The translations under genes and the position numbers were made by a program. Below, piece after piece: positions 42,901-50,733 of a stretch of 64,000 nucleotides of DNA. The first letter of the stretch is position 1, and the number at the start of each line of letters is the position of its first letter. The DNA is from an uncultured Pseudoxanthomonas sp. (GTDB lineage Bacteria > Pseudomonadota > Gammaproteobacteria > Xanthomonadales > Xanthomonadaceae), in contig NZ_CAMPJD010000002.1 of assembly GCF_946886695.1 (NCBI RefSeq), forward strand, positions 58,708 to 122,707, given 5' to 3'. Below the pieces are notes generated by a model that was not told the origin of the DNA, ran no database searches, and saw nothing but the letters and a program-made list of their open reading frames with translations.

Positions 42901-43506
42901 ATGGCAGTCGCAAGGACGGCGTTTTTTCTGCTCGCGATCTCAGCGATATGCTGGGTAGCGGGTTGCACCCGGAACGGTACTGCCGTGGTCGTCGATCACC
43001 AGACCGAAGGCAACCTTGAGTCGAAAAATCCACTCGGTTGCATCGACTCCGCCGCCGCCAGAAGCACGGATACGCCGGCAGATCTCTACCAGGGGGTTGC
43101 CGCCTGCGTCGCTGCCGGCAACCTGGAGAACGCCACCCTGCTGTACGCGCTTGCAGGCACTTACGGGCGCTTCGACATGCTTCGCGTGACCGACAGAAGC
43201 GCGCACCAGGCGATCACCGTACTGCAGATGCAGGCGCTTGGCCCTCTCCCCAAAGAGAAGAAGGACGGATTCCAGCAAGCCACGATGAAGATGAAGGAAG
43301 ATCCGGCACGTCTTGCCGCCTCGTGCGCCGAAATCCGCCGGATCGGTCCGCCTGACTACGTGCCCCGTTACATGATCCAGCACGGCATGGGCGCCTTCTT
43401 GCCGGACAATGGCAACGGGCTCGATGAAGCCTTCGACGGAGCGACGGCTTGGGAGCAGACCCTCACGTCCTACCTGAACTGCCCAGCAGGAAACTCGGGA
43501 AACTGA
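42901..43506 (+). CDS. hypothetical lipoprotein
   Basis: 201-residue protein with a lipoprotein signal: MAVARTAFFLLAISAICWVAGC with lipobox VAGC, so lipidated Cys near residue 22. CGGAGG precedes the ATG. The mature part has a helical middle (DLYQGVAACVAAGNLENATL, with the look of a Sel1/TPR-like repeat unit) and ends with a region of Gly and Asp (FLPDNGNGLDEAFDG). No family recognised with confidence. Confidence 0.75.
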   Translation: MAVARTAFFLLAISAICWVAGCTRNGTAVVVDHQTEGNLESKNPLGCIDSAAARSTDTPADLYQGVAACVAAGNLENATLLYALAGTYGRFDMLRVTDRSAHQAITVLQMQALGPLPKEKKDGFQQATMKMKEDPARLAASCAEIRRIGPPDYVPRYMIQHGMGAFLPDNGNGLDEAFDGATAWEQTLTSYLNCPAGNSGN

Positions 43507-43580
43507 TCGTCCGTCGAGGGGTGCAAGCGGCCACATACGCCGCCGATAAGCAAGGCGGCTTCACGAGCGCGCGTAGTTCA

Positions 43581-43823
43581 CTACGAACACCCACCACAGC
43601 ACTGCCCCGCCTTATGCCCGCGCGATTCGTTCTCGCCGACTTCCGCATGTTCGCCGGCCTCCTTGAGGATGGCGATCACGCGTTCGGTGGGCAGCGTGGT
43701 CATCACGACCAGGCGACCGGTGCCGGATTCCATCGTCACTTCGGCTTCCGGGTCCCAGGCGCGAAGCGCCTCGGTCATGGCCTGCTGGCGTTGCTCGGAG
43801 GATGCGTGGGCGTTGTCGGACAT
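43581..43823 (-). CDS. small HMA-like protein with CCGGCS tail
   Basis: 80-residue soluble protein (MSDNAHASSEQRQQAMTEAL...) with an alpha/beta pattern like heavy-metal-associated domains (AEVTMESGTGRLVVMTTLP, then ERVIAILKEAGEHAEV) and a Cys-rich end GQCCGGCS. AGGAAG precedes the start. It is divergent from nnrS with two FNR-type boxes between them. It is clearly related to the protein at 52643-52882, which has the same fold pattern and the same CCGGCS end. Metal or iron-sulfur handling linked to nitrogen oxide respiration is my inference. Confidence 0.85.
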   Translation of the reverse strand: MSDNAHASSEQRQQAMTEALRAWDPEAEVTMESGTGRLVVMTTLPTERVIAILKEAGEHAEVGENESRGHKAGQCCGGCS

Positions 43824-43895
43824 CGGGCTTCCTGTCGTCGTTGGTGCGCGCTTGCGCGGATGACGGGACTGTAGGCGCTTGCCGTTCGCCGGGCC

Positions 43896-43909
43896 TTGAC
43901 CCGAATCAA
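43896..43909. promoter_or_regulatory. FNR-type box, minus-strand small gene
   Basis: TTGACCCGAATCAA differs from TTGAT-N4-ATCAA at one position. The centre is 79.5 bases upstream of the start of the CCGGCS protein (43823) and fits an activated promoter with a leader of about 38 bases. Confidence 0.75.
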
Positions 43910-43939
43910 GACAGCGGCAGCCACCGAATCACGGCCCGC

Positions 43940-43953
43940 CTGACCCATGTCAA
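43940..43953. promoter_or_regulatory. FNR-type box upstream of nnrS
   Basis: CTGACCCATGTCAA is a degenerate FNR-type palindrome that shares TGACCCATRTCAAGG with the hemN box. Its centre (43946.5) is exactly 41.5 bases before the A of the nnrS ATG, and CAAGCT occupies -12 to -7, as TAGGCT does at hemN. Confidence 0.7.
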
Positions 43954-43987
43954 GGCGAGCGCATGCGGGCGCGGGCAAGCTGCCCGC

Positions 43988-45244
43988 ATGAAGATCGACA
44001 TCGTGCCTCCACCCCGCCCGCGTGCCACGCCACCGATGCCCGGCCTGTCGCCCGCGTGGCTCGCGCACGCGCCGCACCGGCTGATGTTCTTCATCGGCGC
44101 CGGCAACGTACTGCTGGCGATGCTGTGGTGGGCGCTGTGGCTGGTGGCCACACGCTGGGGCCTGTGGACGATGCCCCAGACGGCGATCTACGCCGGCTGG
44201 CTGCATGCGTTCCTGATGCAGTACCTGGTGCTGCCCAGTTTCATCTTCGGTTTCCTGCTGACCGTGTTCCCGCGCTGGATGGGCATGGCCGACCTGAAGC
44301 GCTGGCACTACGTGCCGGTGGGGCTGGGCCTGATGGGCGGACAGTTGGCGATCCTGCTCGGCGTCGCAGGCTGGCAGGCGGGGCTGACCGTGGGCCTGTG
44401 GATGGCGCTGGCCGGCTGGACCGCCGCGCTGCTGACACTCGGCCGCTTGCTCGCCGACGACAGCGCGAAGACCTGGCATGCGCGCTCGTGCTTCGCCGGG
44501 TTGCTGCTGGGCTGGCTGGGACTGGTGATGTTCATCGCCTTCGCCTTGGGTGCATCGCCGACCTGGGCCTTCGCCAGCATCAAGCTCGGCAGTTTCGGCC
44601 TGCTGCTGCCGGTGTACGTGACGGTGGCGCACCGCATGTTCCCGTTCTTTGCCGGCAACGTGGTGCCGGGTTACGTGCCGTGGCGTTCGCTGCCGTGGCT
44701 GGGCGCAGTGTGGGCGTTGCTGATGCTGCATCTCGCTCTGGAGCTGATGCATGTCTATGCGTGGCTGTGGCTGGCGGACGTGCCGCTGCTCGTGCTCACC
44801 GCATGGGCGGTGCATCGGTGGTGGCCGCGCGGCAGGATGCCGGGCCTGTTGGCCGTGCTGTTCATCGGCACCGCGTGGTTGCCAGTGACGTTCCTGCTGT
44901 ACGTGCTGCAGAGCGTGACCTTCCTCGCCACCGATGAGTTCGTGCTCGGGCGCGCACCGATGCATGCGATGTTCATCGGGTTCTTCGGCAGCCTGCTGGT
45001 GGCGATGGTGACACGGGTGACGCAAGGCCATTCGGGACGGCCGCTGGTAATGCCGAAAGTGGCGTGGTTCGCCTTCATCGCGATCCAGGGGGTGGCGGTG
45101 ATGCGCATCGTCGCGGATATCGCGCCGGATGCGATGGCGTGGCAGGCCGCCGCCGCCGTGGGCTGGCTGCTGGCGCTGGCGCCGTGGGTGGGGCGGATCG
45201 GCGGCATCTACCTGCGTCCGCGTGCGGACGGGCGGCCGGGATGA
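43988..45244 (+). CDS. nnrS: NnrS family heme-copper membrane protein
   Basis: 418-residue inner-membrane protein with about 12 spans, family NnrS, linked to relief of nitrosative stress and cluster protection from NO. Conserved histidines are seen in AHAPHRLMFFIGAGN, AGWLHAFLMQYLVLPSFIFG, YVTVAHRMFPFFAGN and GRAPMHAMFIGFFGSLLVAM with VTQGHSGRPL. There is no ribosome-binding site before the ATG at 43988. The FNR box position predicts a leaderless transcript. Its stop overlaps the start of the SirB2 gene by four bases. Confidence 0.93.
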   Translation: MKIDIVPPPRPRATPPMPGLSPAWLAHAPHRLMFFIGAGNVLLAMLWWALWLVATRWGLWTMPQTAIYAGWLHAFLMQYLVLPSFIFGFLLTVFPRWMGMADLKRWHYVPVGLGLMGGQLAILLGVAGWQAGLTVGLWMALAGWTAALLTLGRLLADDSAKTWHARSCFAGLLLGWLGLVMFIAFALGASPTWAFASIKLGSFGLLLPVYVTVAHRMFPFFAGNVVPGYVPWRSLPWLGAVWALLMLHLALELMHVYAWLWLADVPLLVLTAWAVHRWWPRGRMPGLLAVLFIGTAWLPVTFLLYVLQSVTFLATDEFVLGRAPMHAMFIGFFGSLLVAMVTRVTQGHSGRPLVMPKVAWFAFIAIQGVAVMRIVADIAPDAMAWQAAAAVGWLLALAPWVGRIGGIYLRPRADGRPG

Positions 45245-45651
45245 GCGCCATGATGACGTTCTATCCCGACATCAAGCTGGTCCACATGGGCGCCGCGATG
45301 ACCAGCGGCACGCTGTTCGCGCTGCGTGCGCTCGCCCTGCTGGCCGGCATGCACTGGCCACGCGCCGCAGCGGTGCGCTACCTGAGCTACAGCATCGACA
45401 CGGTGCTGCTGACCGGCGCGATGATGCTGCTGACGATCCTCCCGTCCGGCCTGTTCGCCAATGGCTGGCTGGTGGCGAAGATCGCCTTTCTTGTCGCGTA
45501 TGTCGGGCTGGGCATCGCGGCCTTCCGTCCCGCACGCGGGGCCGGTGCGCGTGCGCTGCTGGTGGGCACGGCCGTGCTGTGCTTCCTGCAGGTCTACGGC
45601 ATCGCGCGCGCGCATGACCCGTGGGGCTGGCTGCTCTGGCTGGGGAATTGA
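45241..45651 (+). CDS. SirB2 family membrane protein
   Basis: 136-residue inner-membrane protein of the SirB2 family, four spans (KLVHMGAAMTSGTLFALRAL, YSIDTVLLTGAMMLLTILPS, WLVAKIAFLVAYVGLGIAAF, ALLVGTAVLCFLQVYGIARA). The conserved early His (LVHM) is present. The molecular role of SirB2 is unknown; in many genomes it lies with nitrogen oxide genes. Start overlaps the nnrS stop (ATGA). Confidence 0.88.
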   Translation: MSAMMTFYPDIKLVHMGAAMTSGTLFALRALALLAGMHWPRAAAVRYLSYSIDTVLLTGAMMLLTILPSGLFANGWLVAKIAFLVAYVGLGIAAFRPARGAGARALLVGTAVLCFLQVYGIARAHDPWGWLLWLGN

Positions 45652-45656
45652 ACGTC

Positions 45657-45806
45657 ATGGACACTTCACTGGACACGTCGTTGCTGCCGGACGTCTTCGC
45701 CACCTGTGCGTGCTGCGTGCGCGAATCGCTGGATGCGGCGGGCGTGCTGCTCGATTGCGCATCCATCCCGCACGAGACGGAGAACGACGCATGGCACATG
45801 CCGTGA
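45657..45806 (+). CDS. possible 49-residue Cys-rich protein
   Basis: Short frame starting five bases after the SirB2 stop: MDTSLDTSLLPDVFATCACC, then VRESLDAAGVLLDCASIPHE, ending DAWHMP. It overlaps the DUF2249 gene by 16 bases. The CxCC cluster and operon position favour a real gene, but there is no recognisable family and the start has only a weak GGGGAA upstream. Confidence 0.45.
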   Translation: MDTSLDTSLLPDVFATCACCVRESLDAAGVLLDCASIPHETENDAWHMP

Positions 45807-46057
45807 CCCTGCTGCGACTGGATCTGCGCGATCTGGCCGCACCCGAACCGATGCAGCGCATCCTCGACTGCCTGCGCACACTGCGGCGCGGCGAACGGCT
45901 GGTCGCGCTGACACCGCATCCACCCGTGCCGTTGCTGCCGATCCTCGATGACGAAGGCTTCGCTTACCACGTCTACGCGGGCACCACGGGCAGCGCCTGC
46001 ATCGCGATCTGCCACGCAGAGGACAGGCACGCACTGGAACCGCCGCGCGCGGCATGA
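45791..46057 (+). CDS. DUF2249 domain protein
   Basis: 88-residue cytoplasmic protein of the DUF2249 family, with the conserved core LDLRDLAAPEPMQRILDCLR and the LTPHPPVPLLPIL element. GGAG lies nine bases before the ATG at 45791, inside the preceding small frame. DUF2249 proteins often accompany denitrification and hemerythrin genes; their function is not established. The stop overlaps the next start by four bases. Confidence 0.88.
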   Translation: MAHAVTLLRLDLRDLAAPEPMQRILDCLRTLRRGERLVALTPHPPVPLLPILDDEGFAYHVYAGTTGSACIAICHAEDRHALEPPRAA

Positions 46058-47289
46058 GCGGGCTGGCGTTCGCGCAGGCGCCGCCGCCTCCGGTGCCGAT
46101 GCGCTTCCTTCAGGTCGCGCTCGCCTGGGGCCTTGTCGTCGGCCTGTGGCTGGCGTGGCAGGGCGAGGTGGCGTTACTCTCGCGCTGGACGCCGGCCACC
46201 CTCGTGCTGGTGCACATGCTCGCGCTGGGCCTGCTCGGCAACGCGATGCTGGGCAGCCTGGTGCAGTTCCTGCCGGTGGCGGCGGGCAGTCCGCTTCCCT
46301 GCCCTCGCCTCGTGCCGTTGCTGCACGCGATGTTCAACCTCGGCATCGTCCTGCTGCTGATCGCCCTGGCATCGCAGGCGCGTGCGTCCGCCTTGCTTGC
46401 CGGCGTGCTGCTCGGGGGATCGCTTGCGGTGTTCACGGTGCTGGCGCTGGTCGCCGTCCTGCGTGGCAACGGGCAGCGCGTCGTCCGCCATGGCATCGGG
46501 CTGGCGCTGATCGCGCTGGCGATGACGACGGCGCTGGGATTGCTGCTGCTCGCTGCACGCACCGGCTGGCGCGTGCCCGCGCCACCTGGTCTGGTGGATC
46601 TGCACGCGATGTCCGGCACGCTGGGCTGGGTCCTGGGCCTGCTGGCCGCCGTGGGCAGCATCACGCTGCCGATGCTCCAGGGTACGCATGCGGTGCCGTC
46701 CGCAGGGTCACGCATGTGGCAGGCCAGTCTGCTGGCAACGCTCGGCGTCGTGGCCGCCGCACAGATGAAGCTGCTGCCCGACGCTGCGTGGCGCGTGGCG
46801 GCATGGCCCTTCGCCGTCTTCGGCATCGCCGTGTTCGTATTGCAGGCACGCGCACCGCATCGTCGCAATCCCACGTTGCGCCGCTTCTGGCAAGCGGGCT
46901 GCGCAGCCCTGCTTGCCGCGAGCGCCACAGCCTTGTGGTCCGGCACGCCGTTGTTGCTGGTCGGCATGCTGGTCCTCGGCGTCGGCCTGCCCCTGCTGGT
47001 CGTGGGCATGGCACTGGAGATCACCGGCTTCCTGACCTGGATCGCACTGCGCCAGCGTGTCCCGCGGGGCATCCGCGTACCGGGCGTGGGCAGCCTGTTC
47101 GAGGAAGCGGACAAGCGGCGCGCGTTCGCCGTGCACGTCATCGCGGACTCGCTGCTGGTGGTGGCCGCGCTCGCACCGGTCATGGCCCACACCGCCGGCT
47201 TCGCGGTCGCGATCGCCTATGCGGTGAGCCTGCACGGGCAATGGCACTGCTGGCGCCAGGCGGCGACGTGGCGGCGCGACGATGGCTAG
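46054..47289 (+). CDS. polytopic membrane protein of the nnrS operon
   Basis: 411-residue protein with about 11-12 hydrophobic spans, translationally coupled to the DUF2249 gene. It contains membrane histidines reminiscent of heme-copper oxidase-like or NnrS-like proteins: LVLVHMLALGLLGNAMLGSL, VPLLHAMFNLGIVL, LVDLHAMSGTLGWVLGLLA, and LFEEADKRRAFAVHVIADSL in the C-terminal part. I know such proteins from denitrification clusters but not their activity. It may bind heme or copper. It ends 95 bases before the convergent copper receptor gene. Confidence 0.75.
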   Translation: MSGLAFAQAPPPPVPMRFLQVALAWGLVVGLWLAWQGEVALLSRWTPATLVLVHMLALGLLGNAMLGSLVQFLPVAAGSPLPCPRLVPLLHAMFNLGIVLLLIALASQARASALLAGVLLGGSLAVFTVLALVAVLRGNGQRVVRHGIGLALIALAMTTALGLLLLAARTGWRVPAPPGLVDLHAMSGTLGWVLGLLAAVGSITLPMLQGTHAVPSAGSRMWQASLLATLGVVAAAQMKLLPDAAWRVAAWPFAVFGIAVFVLQARAPHRRNPTLRRFWQAGCAALLAASATALWSGTPLLLVGMLVLGVGLPLLVVGMALEITGFLTWIALRQRVPRGIRVPGVGSLFEEADKRRAFAVHVIADSLLVVAALAPVMAHTAGFAVAIAYAVSLHGQWHCWRQAATWRRDDG

Positions 47290-47384
47290 TTCTCTGGCAA
47301 CGCCCGCGCGCGGGTAGTTCTGAACCACGAACGGAACGGAGGGAACGCGACCGCCCTGCGACGGTGCTTGCGGATTCTCTCGCG
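47290..47384. other. short convergent gap
   Basis: Ninety-five bases between the convergent membrane-protein and copper-receptor genes. The inverted CGCCCGCGCGCGGG stretch near 47310 is GC-rich, but there is no T-run, so I do not call a terminator. Confidence 0.4.
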
Positions 47385-49448
47385 TCAGTAGCGCAGGTTG
47401 AGCTTCACCCAGGCGGTGCGGCCGGGTTCGTTGATGCGTACCGGATCGGCCGGATAGCCGAAGGCGCTGTTCCCGCCGAGGTTGAGGTGTTCGCTGTAGG
47501 CGCGGTCGAACAGGTTGTCGATGCCGGCGGTGAGCTGCGCGTATTCGCTGAAGCGGTAGCCGCCATTGAGCGAGAACACCGCGAAGCCCGCGCTCGGCCC
47601 GAGGTCGCGTCCGACCACGTTGCCCTGCGTGGTGCTGACGCGGTCCTGTGCCGCCACCACGCGCCACAGTGCGCCCCATGTCCACGGCCCGTGTTCGCGG
47701 CTGGCGGCCAAGCGTGCTTCCAGCGGCGGCATCTGCGGCAGTGCCGTGCCAGTGTCGCTTATCTCGCCCCACGCATATGACGCCGAACCGGAAAGCTTCC
47801 ACCCCGGTGCCGGGCGCCAGTCGATGCCGGCTTCGCCGCCGCGGATGTTCGCGTCCACGTTGTGGACCCGGGTGGTGCTGCCCATCATCCCGGCGGCGTA
47901 ATCGAACAGGATGAAGTCCTGCACGCGCCCGGCATACAGCGACGCCCACGCATCCACCTTCGCGCCCTTGTACTGCACGCCGATGTCGAGCTGCGTGGTG
48001 CGCTCCGGCTGCACGCCGGCGAAGGCATTGGCGGAACCCACCGGGCCGCGCGTGGGCGAGAACAGTTCCCAGTAGTCCGGCATGCGCTGTGTGTGGCCGA
48101 GGCCGGCATATGCGCCCCAGCGGCCGCCCATGTCGTACTCGTAGCGGACGAACGCGCTGGGCAGCGATTCCCTGCGTGTCATCCCGGCGGTGGGGTTCGG
48201 CCCCGGCATCATGCCGGCGGTGGTGGCACGCAGATCCTGTGCCTCCGCGCGATCGATGCGCAGGCCGCTCATCAGGTGGTGCTTGTCGGTGATGTGCCAG
48301 TGCGATTCGGCGAAGGCGCCGAAGCTCTGGAACTTGGCGTCCACCGACCACGGCATGGCGAGATAGGCGCCGCGCCCCATCGCGCTGCGCTTGCTGTGGC
48401 GGCTGGCACGCAGGTCCAGGCCGGCGGTCACTTCCCAGCGATCCTTCTGCCAGGTCATCGCCACGCGGCCACCGCGCGTGCGGTGCGCCACGTTGCTGGC
48501 CATCGGCATCGGCATGCTGCCGGTGGGGTCGGGATCGCGCAGCGTGTAGTTGTCCATCACGTGATCCACGTCGTTCTGGTAGACGTTGGCGACCACGGCG
48601 CCCAGCACGCCCTCGATGTGCTTCTTCTCGAAGCGCAGCCCGAGGCTGTCGCGCTCGAACTGCGCACCGTCCATCCCGCGCCCGGCATAACGGGCCTCCG
48701 CATCGCCGATGCCTGCGCTCAGCTCCAGCACGGTGTCCTGGTCCGGCGTCCAGCCGAGCGCGGCATCGGCATTCCACTTCTTCCAGGACGAAGGCACGCG
48801 GTCGCCATGGCCGTCTTCGTAATCGTCTGCCTCGGAACGGTTGGCCGAGACGCGCGCGTAGCCGCGCGGCGTGCCGGCGCTGATGTCCAGCACCTGGTCG
48901 TTGCGGCCGTGGCTGCCCGCCAGCACGCCGCCTGAAGCCTGCACACCGGGCTCGGCGAAGTACGGGACCTCGCGCTCGAAGCGCACCGTGCCGGCGGAAG
49001 CGCCGCCGCCCCACAGCACCGTCTGCGGCCCCTTGATGACGACCAGGCGGTCGTAGGTTTCCGGCGCGATGTACGACAGCGCGTTGTCCATGCGCGACGG
49101 GCATGCGCCGCTCATCGCGCCATCGTTGGTCATCAGGTTGATGCGCGAGCCGAACATGCCACGCAGCACCGGATCGCCATTGGTGCCGCCGCTGCGCAGC
49201 GTGGAGAAGCCGGGGATCGTCTTCAAGTAATCGGCGCCGTCGCTGGCGGGCACCGGCTGGCGCGGCAGCTTGGGGTCGGTGATGAAGGTGGTCGCCATCG
49301 CAGGCGCGACGCCCACCACGACGATGCCGTCCAGCGTGGTCGTCGGCATCGCATCGGCGTGCGTCGCGGCATGCGAGTCGCCCGCATGCGCCAACGGCAT
49401 GTTGGCGAGCGCGCCCAACAGGGCCACGGCAAGCAGGTTACGGGGCAT
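47385..49448 (-). CDS. TonB-dependent copper receptor, OprC/NosA type
   Basis: 687-residue outer-membrane receptor of the OprC/NosA copper family. The ATG at 49448 has CGGAG seven bases upstream and starts a signal peptide (MPRNLLAVALLGALANMPLA). A His-containing linker (GDSHAATHADAM) is followed by the plug with GGTNGDPVLRGMFGSRINL and NDGAMSGACPSRMDNALSYI, where CxxRMD is the copper-binding mark of the family. The barrel carries Met- and His-rich loops (GSMPMPMASN, TTAGMMPGPNPTAGM). The C-terminus is VKLNLRY. It is divergent from nirK with two FNR boxes between, so it should supply copper to NirK and azurin under anoxia. Confidence 0.93.
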   Translation of the reverse strand: MPRNLLAVALLGALANMPLAHAGDSHAATHADAMPTTTLDGIVVVGVAPAMATTFITDPKLPRQPVPASDGADYLKTIPGFSTLRSGGTNGDPVLRGMFGSRINLMTNDGAMSGACPSRMDNALSYIAPETYDRLVVIKGPQTVLWGGGASAGTVRFEREVPYFAEPGVQASGGVLAGSHGRNDQVLDISAGTPRGYARVSANRSEADDYEDGHGDRVPSSWKKWNADAALGWTPDQDTVLELSAGIGDAEARYAGRGMDGAQFERDSLGLRFEKKHIEGVLGAVVANVYQNDVDHVMDNYTLRDPDPTGSMPMPMASNVAHRTRGGRVAMTWQKDRWEVTAGLDLRASRHSKRSAMGRGAYLAMPWSVDAKFQSFGAFAESHWHITDKHHLMSGLRIDRAEAQDLRATTAGMMPGPNPTAGMTRRESLPSAFVRYEYDMGGRWGAYAGLGHTQRMPDYWELFSPTRGPVGSANAFAGVQPERTTQLDIGVQYKGAKVDAWASLYAGRVQDFILFDYAAGMMGSTTRVHNVDANIRGGEAGIDWRPAPGWKLSGSASYAWGEISDTGTALPQMPPLEARLAASREHGPWTWGALWRVVAAQDRVSTTQGNVVGRDLGPSAGFAVFSLNGGYRFSEYAQLTAGIDNLFDRAYSEHLNLGGNSAFGYPADPVRINEPGRTAWVKLNLRY

Positions 49449-49534
49449 GGCGCATCTCCGTTCGTGTGATGCGCCCATTCTCACGACGCACCCTGGAGTG
49501 CAGATGCGACGCGTTGTCGCAGCCCCCGACGCGC

Positions 49535-49548
49535 TTGACCTTGGTCAA
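49535..49548. promoter_or_regulatory. FNR/Dnr-type box facing the copper receptor
   Basis: TTGACCTTGGTCAA has two perfect 6-base half-sites TTGACC/GGTCAA. The centre is 93.5 bases from the receptor start and 123.5 from nirK. With the second box 50 bases further it makes a divergent control region. Confidence 0.75.
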
Positions 49549-49584
49549 GCCGATGCGCGAATTCCTGCTTCCGGCCGTCGACGA

Positions 49585-49598
49585 TTGATCCAGATCAA
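49585..49598. promoter_or_regulatory. perfect FNR box upstream of nirK
   Basis: TTGATCCAGATCAA matches TTGAT-N4-ATCAA exactly. The centre is 73.5 bases before the nirK ATG; a class II arrangement predicts a start near 49633 and a leader of about 32 bases containing the GAAGGA ribosome-binding site. Confidence 0.88.
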
Positions 49599-49664
49599 CG
49601 TCGGCGTCGCAGTGCGTTTCCACCATGGATGCACACCCACCACGACCCATCGAAGGAAAACGCC

Positions 49665-50726
49665 ATGAAACGCCTGCATCCCCATGTACTCCCCTGCGCC
49701 CTCGCCAGCGCGCTCGCTGCGATGTTCGCCATTCCCGCGCTCGCCAGCGACAGGATCGCCCCGGCTGGCGAAACCATCCATGCCGTGCTGACGGCGCCCC
49801 CGATGGTGCCCGCGCCGCTCACGCGCAAGACGCCGGCCCATGTCGTGGTCGACCTCGAGATGATCGAGAAGGACATGCGCATGGCCGATGGCGTCACCTA
49901 CAACTTCTGGACCTTCGGCGGCACCGTGCCGGGCAGCTTCATCCGCGTGCGCAAGGGCGATACGGTGGAGTTCAAGCTGAAGAACCGCCACGACTCGCAC
50001 ATGTCGCACAACATCGACCTGCACGCCGTCACCGGCCAGGGCGGTGGCGCCGAAGCCACGTTCACGCTCCCCGGCCACGAAACGCAGTTCACCTTCAAGG
50101 CGCTGAATCCCGGCCTGTACATCTACCACTGCGCGATGGCCCCGGTCGGCATGCACATCGCCAACGGCATGTACGGCCTGATCCTGGTCGAGCCGGAAGA
50201 AGGCCTGCCGCCGGTGGACAAGGAGTTCTACGTGGTGCAGGGCGACTTCTACACCGAAGGCGCGTACGGCGAACCCGGCCTGCAGCCCTTCAGCCTGGAG
50301 AAGGCGATCGACGAGCACCCGACCTACGTGGTGTTCAACGGCTCGGTCGACGCGCTGCAGGGCGACAACGCGTTGACGGCGAAGGCGGGTGAAACCATCC
50401 GCATGTTCGTCGGCAACGGCGGCCCGAACCTGGTGTCCAGCTTCCACGTGATCGGCGAGATCTTCGACAAGGTCTACACGGAAGGCGGCAGCAAGTACCA
50501 GGAGAACGTGCAGACCACGCTGATCCCCGCCGGCGGTTCGGCCATGGTCGAGTTCAAGGCGGACGTGCCGGGCAACTTCGTGCTGGTGGACCACAGCATC
50601 TTCCGCACGTTCCACAAGGGCTCGCTCGGCATCCTGAAGGTGGAGGGCGAGAAGAACCCTTCCATCTACACCGGCCAGCAGCACGACATCGAGTATCCGG
50701 AAGCCAAGCCGGCCGACAAGAAGTGA
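49665..50726 (+). CDS. nirK: copper nitrite reductase NirK, class II (AniA-like)
   Basis: Periplasmic copper nitrite reductase of 353 residues making NO from nitrite. The ATG at 49665 follows GAAGGA and starts a signal peptide ([20 protein letters not shown], ending ALAS). Two cupredoxin domains. Type 1 copper ligands are in [18 protein letters not shown] (Cys-His-Met, near residue 153), the spacing seen in class II enzymes such as Neisseria AniA. Type 2 ligands are in [23 protein letters not shown] and [10 protein letters not shown]. The FNR-box-driven unit continues with nirV, SCO and azurin. Confidence 0.96.
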   Translation: MKRLHPHVLPCALASALAAMFAIPALASDRIAPAGETIHAVLTAPPMVPAPLTRKTPAHVVVDLEMIEKDMRMADGVTYNFWTFGGTVPGSFIRVRKGDTVEFKLKNRHDSHMSHNIDLHAVTGQGGGAEATFTLPGHETQFTFKALNPGLYIYHCAMAPVGMHIANGMYGLILVEPEEGLPPVDKEFYVVQGDFYTEGAYGEPGLQPFSLEKAIDEHPTYVVFNGSVDALQGDNALTAKAGETIRMFVGNGGPNLVSSFHVIGEIFDKVYTEGGSKYQENVQTTLIPAGGSAMVEFKADVPGNFVLVDHSIFRTFHKGSLGILKVEGEKNPSIYTGQQHDIEYPEAKPADKK

Positions 50727-50733
50727 GGACCGG

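Noticed and set aside
43507..43580. Possible terminator between the convergent lipoprotein and CCGGCS genes
   Set aside because: Only weak GCCGCCGATAAGCAAGGCGGC complementarity without a T-run; not convincing enough to annotate.
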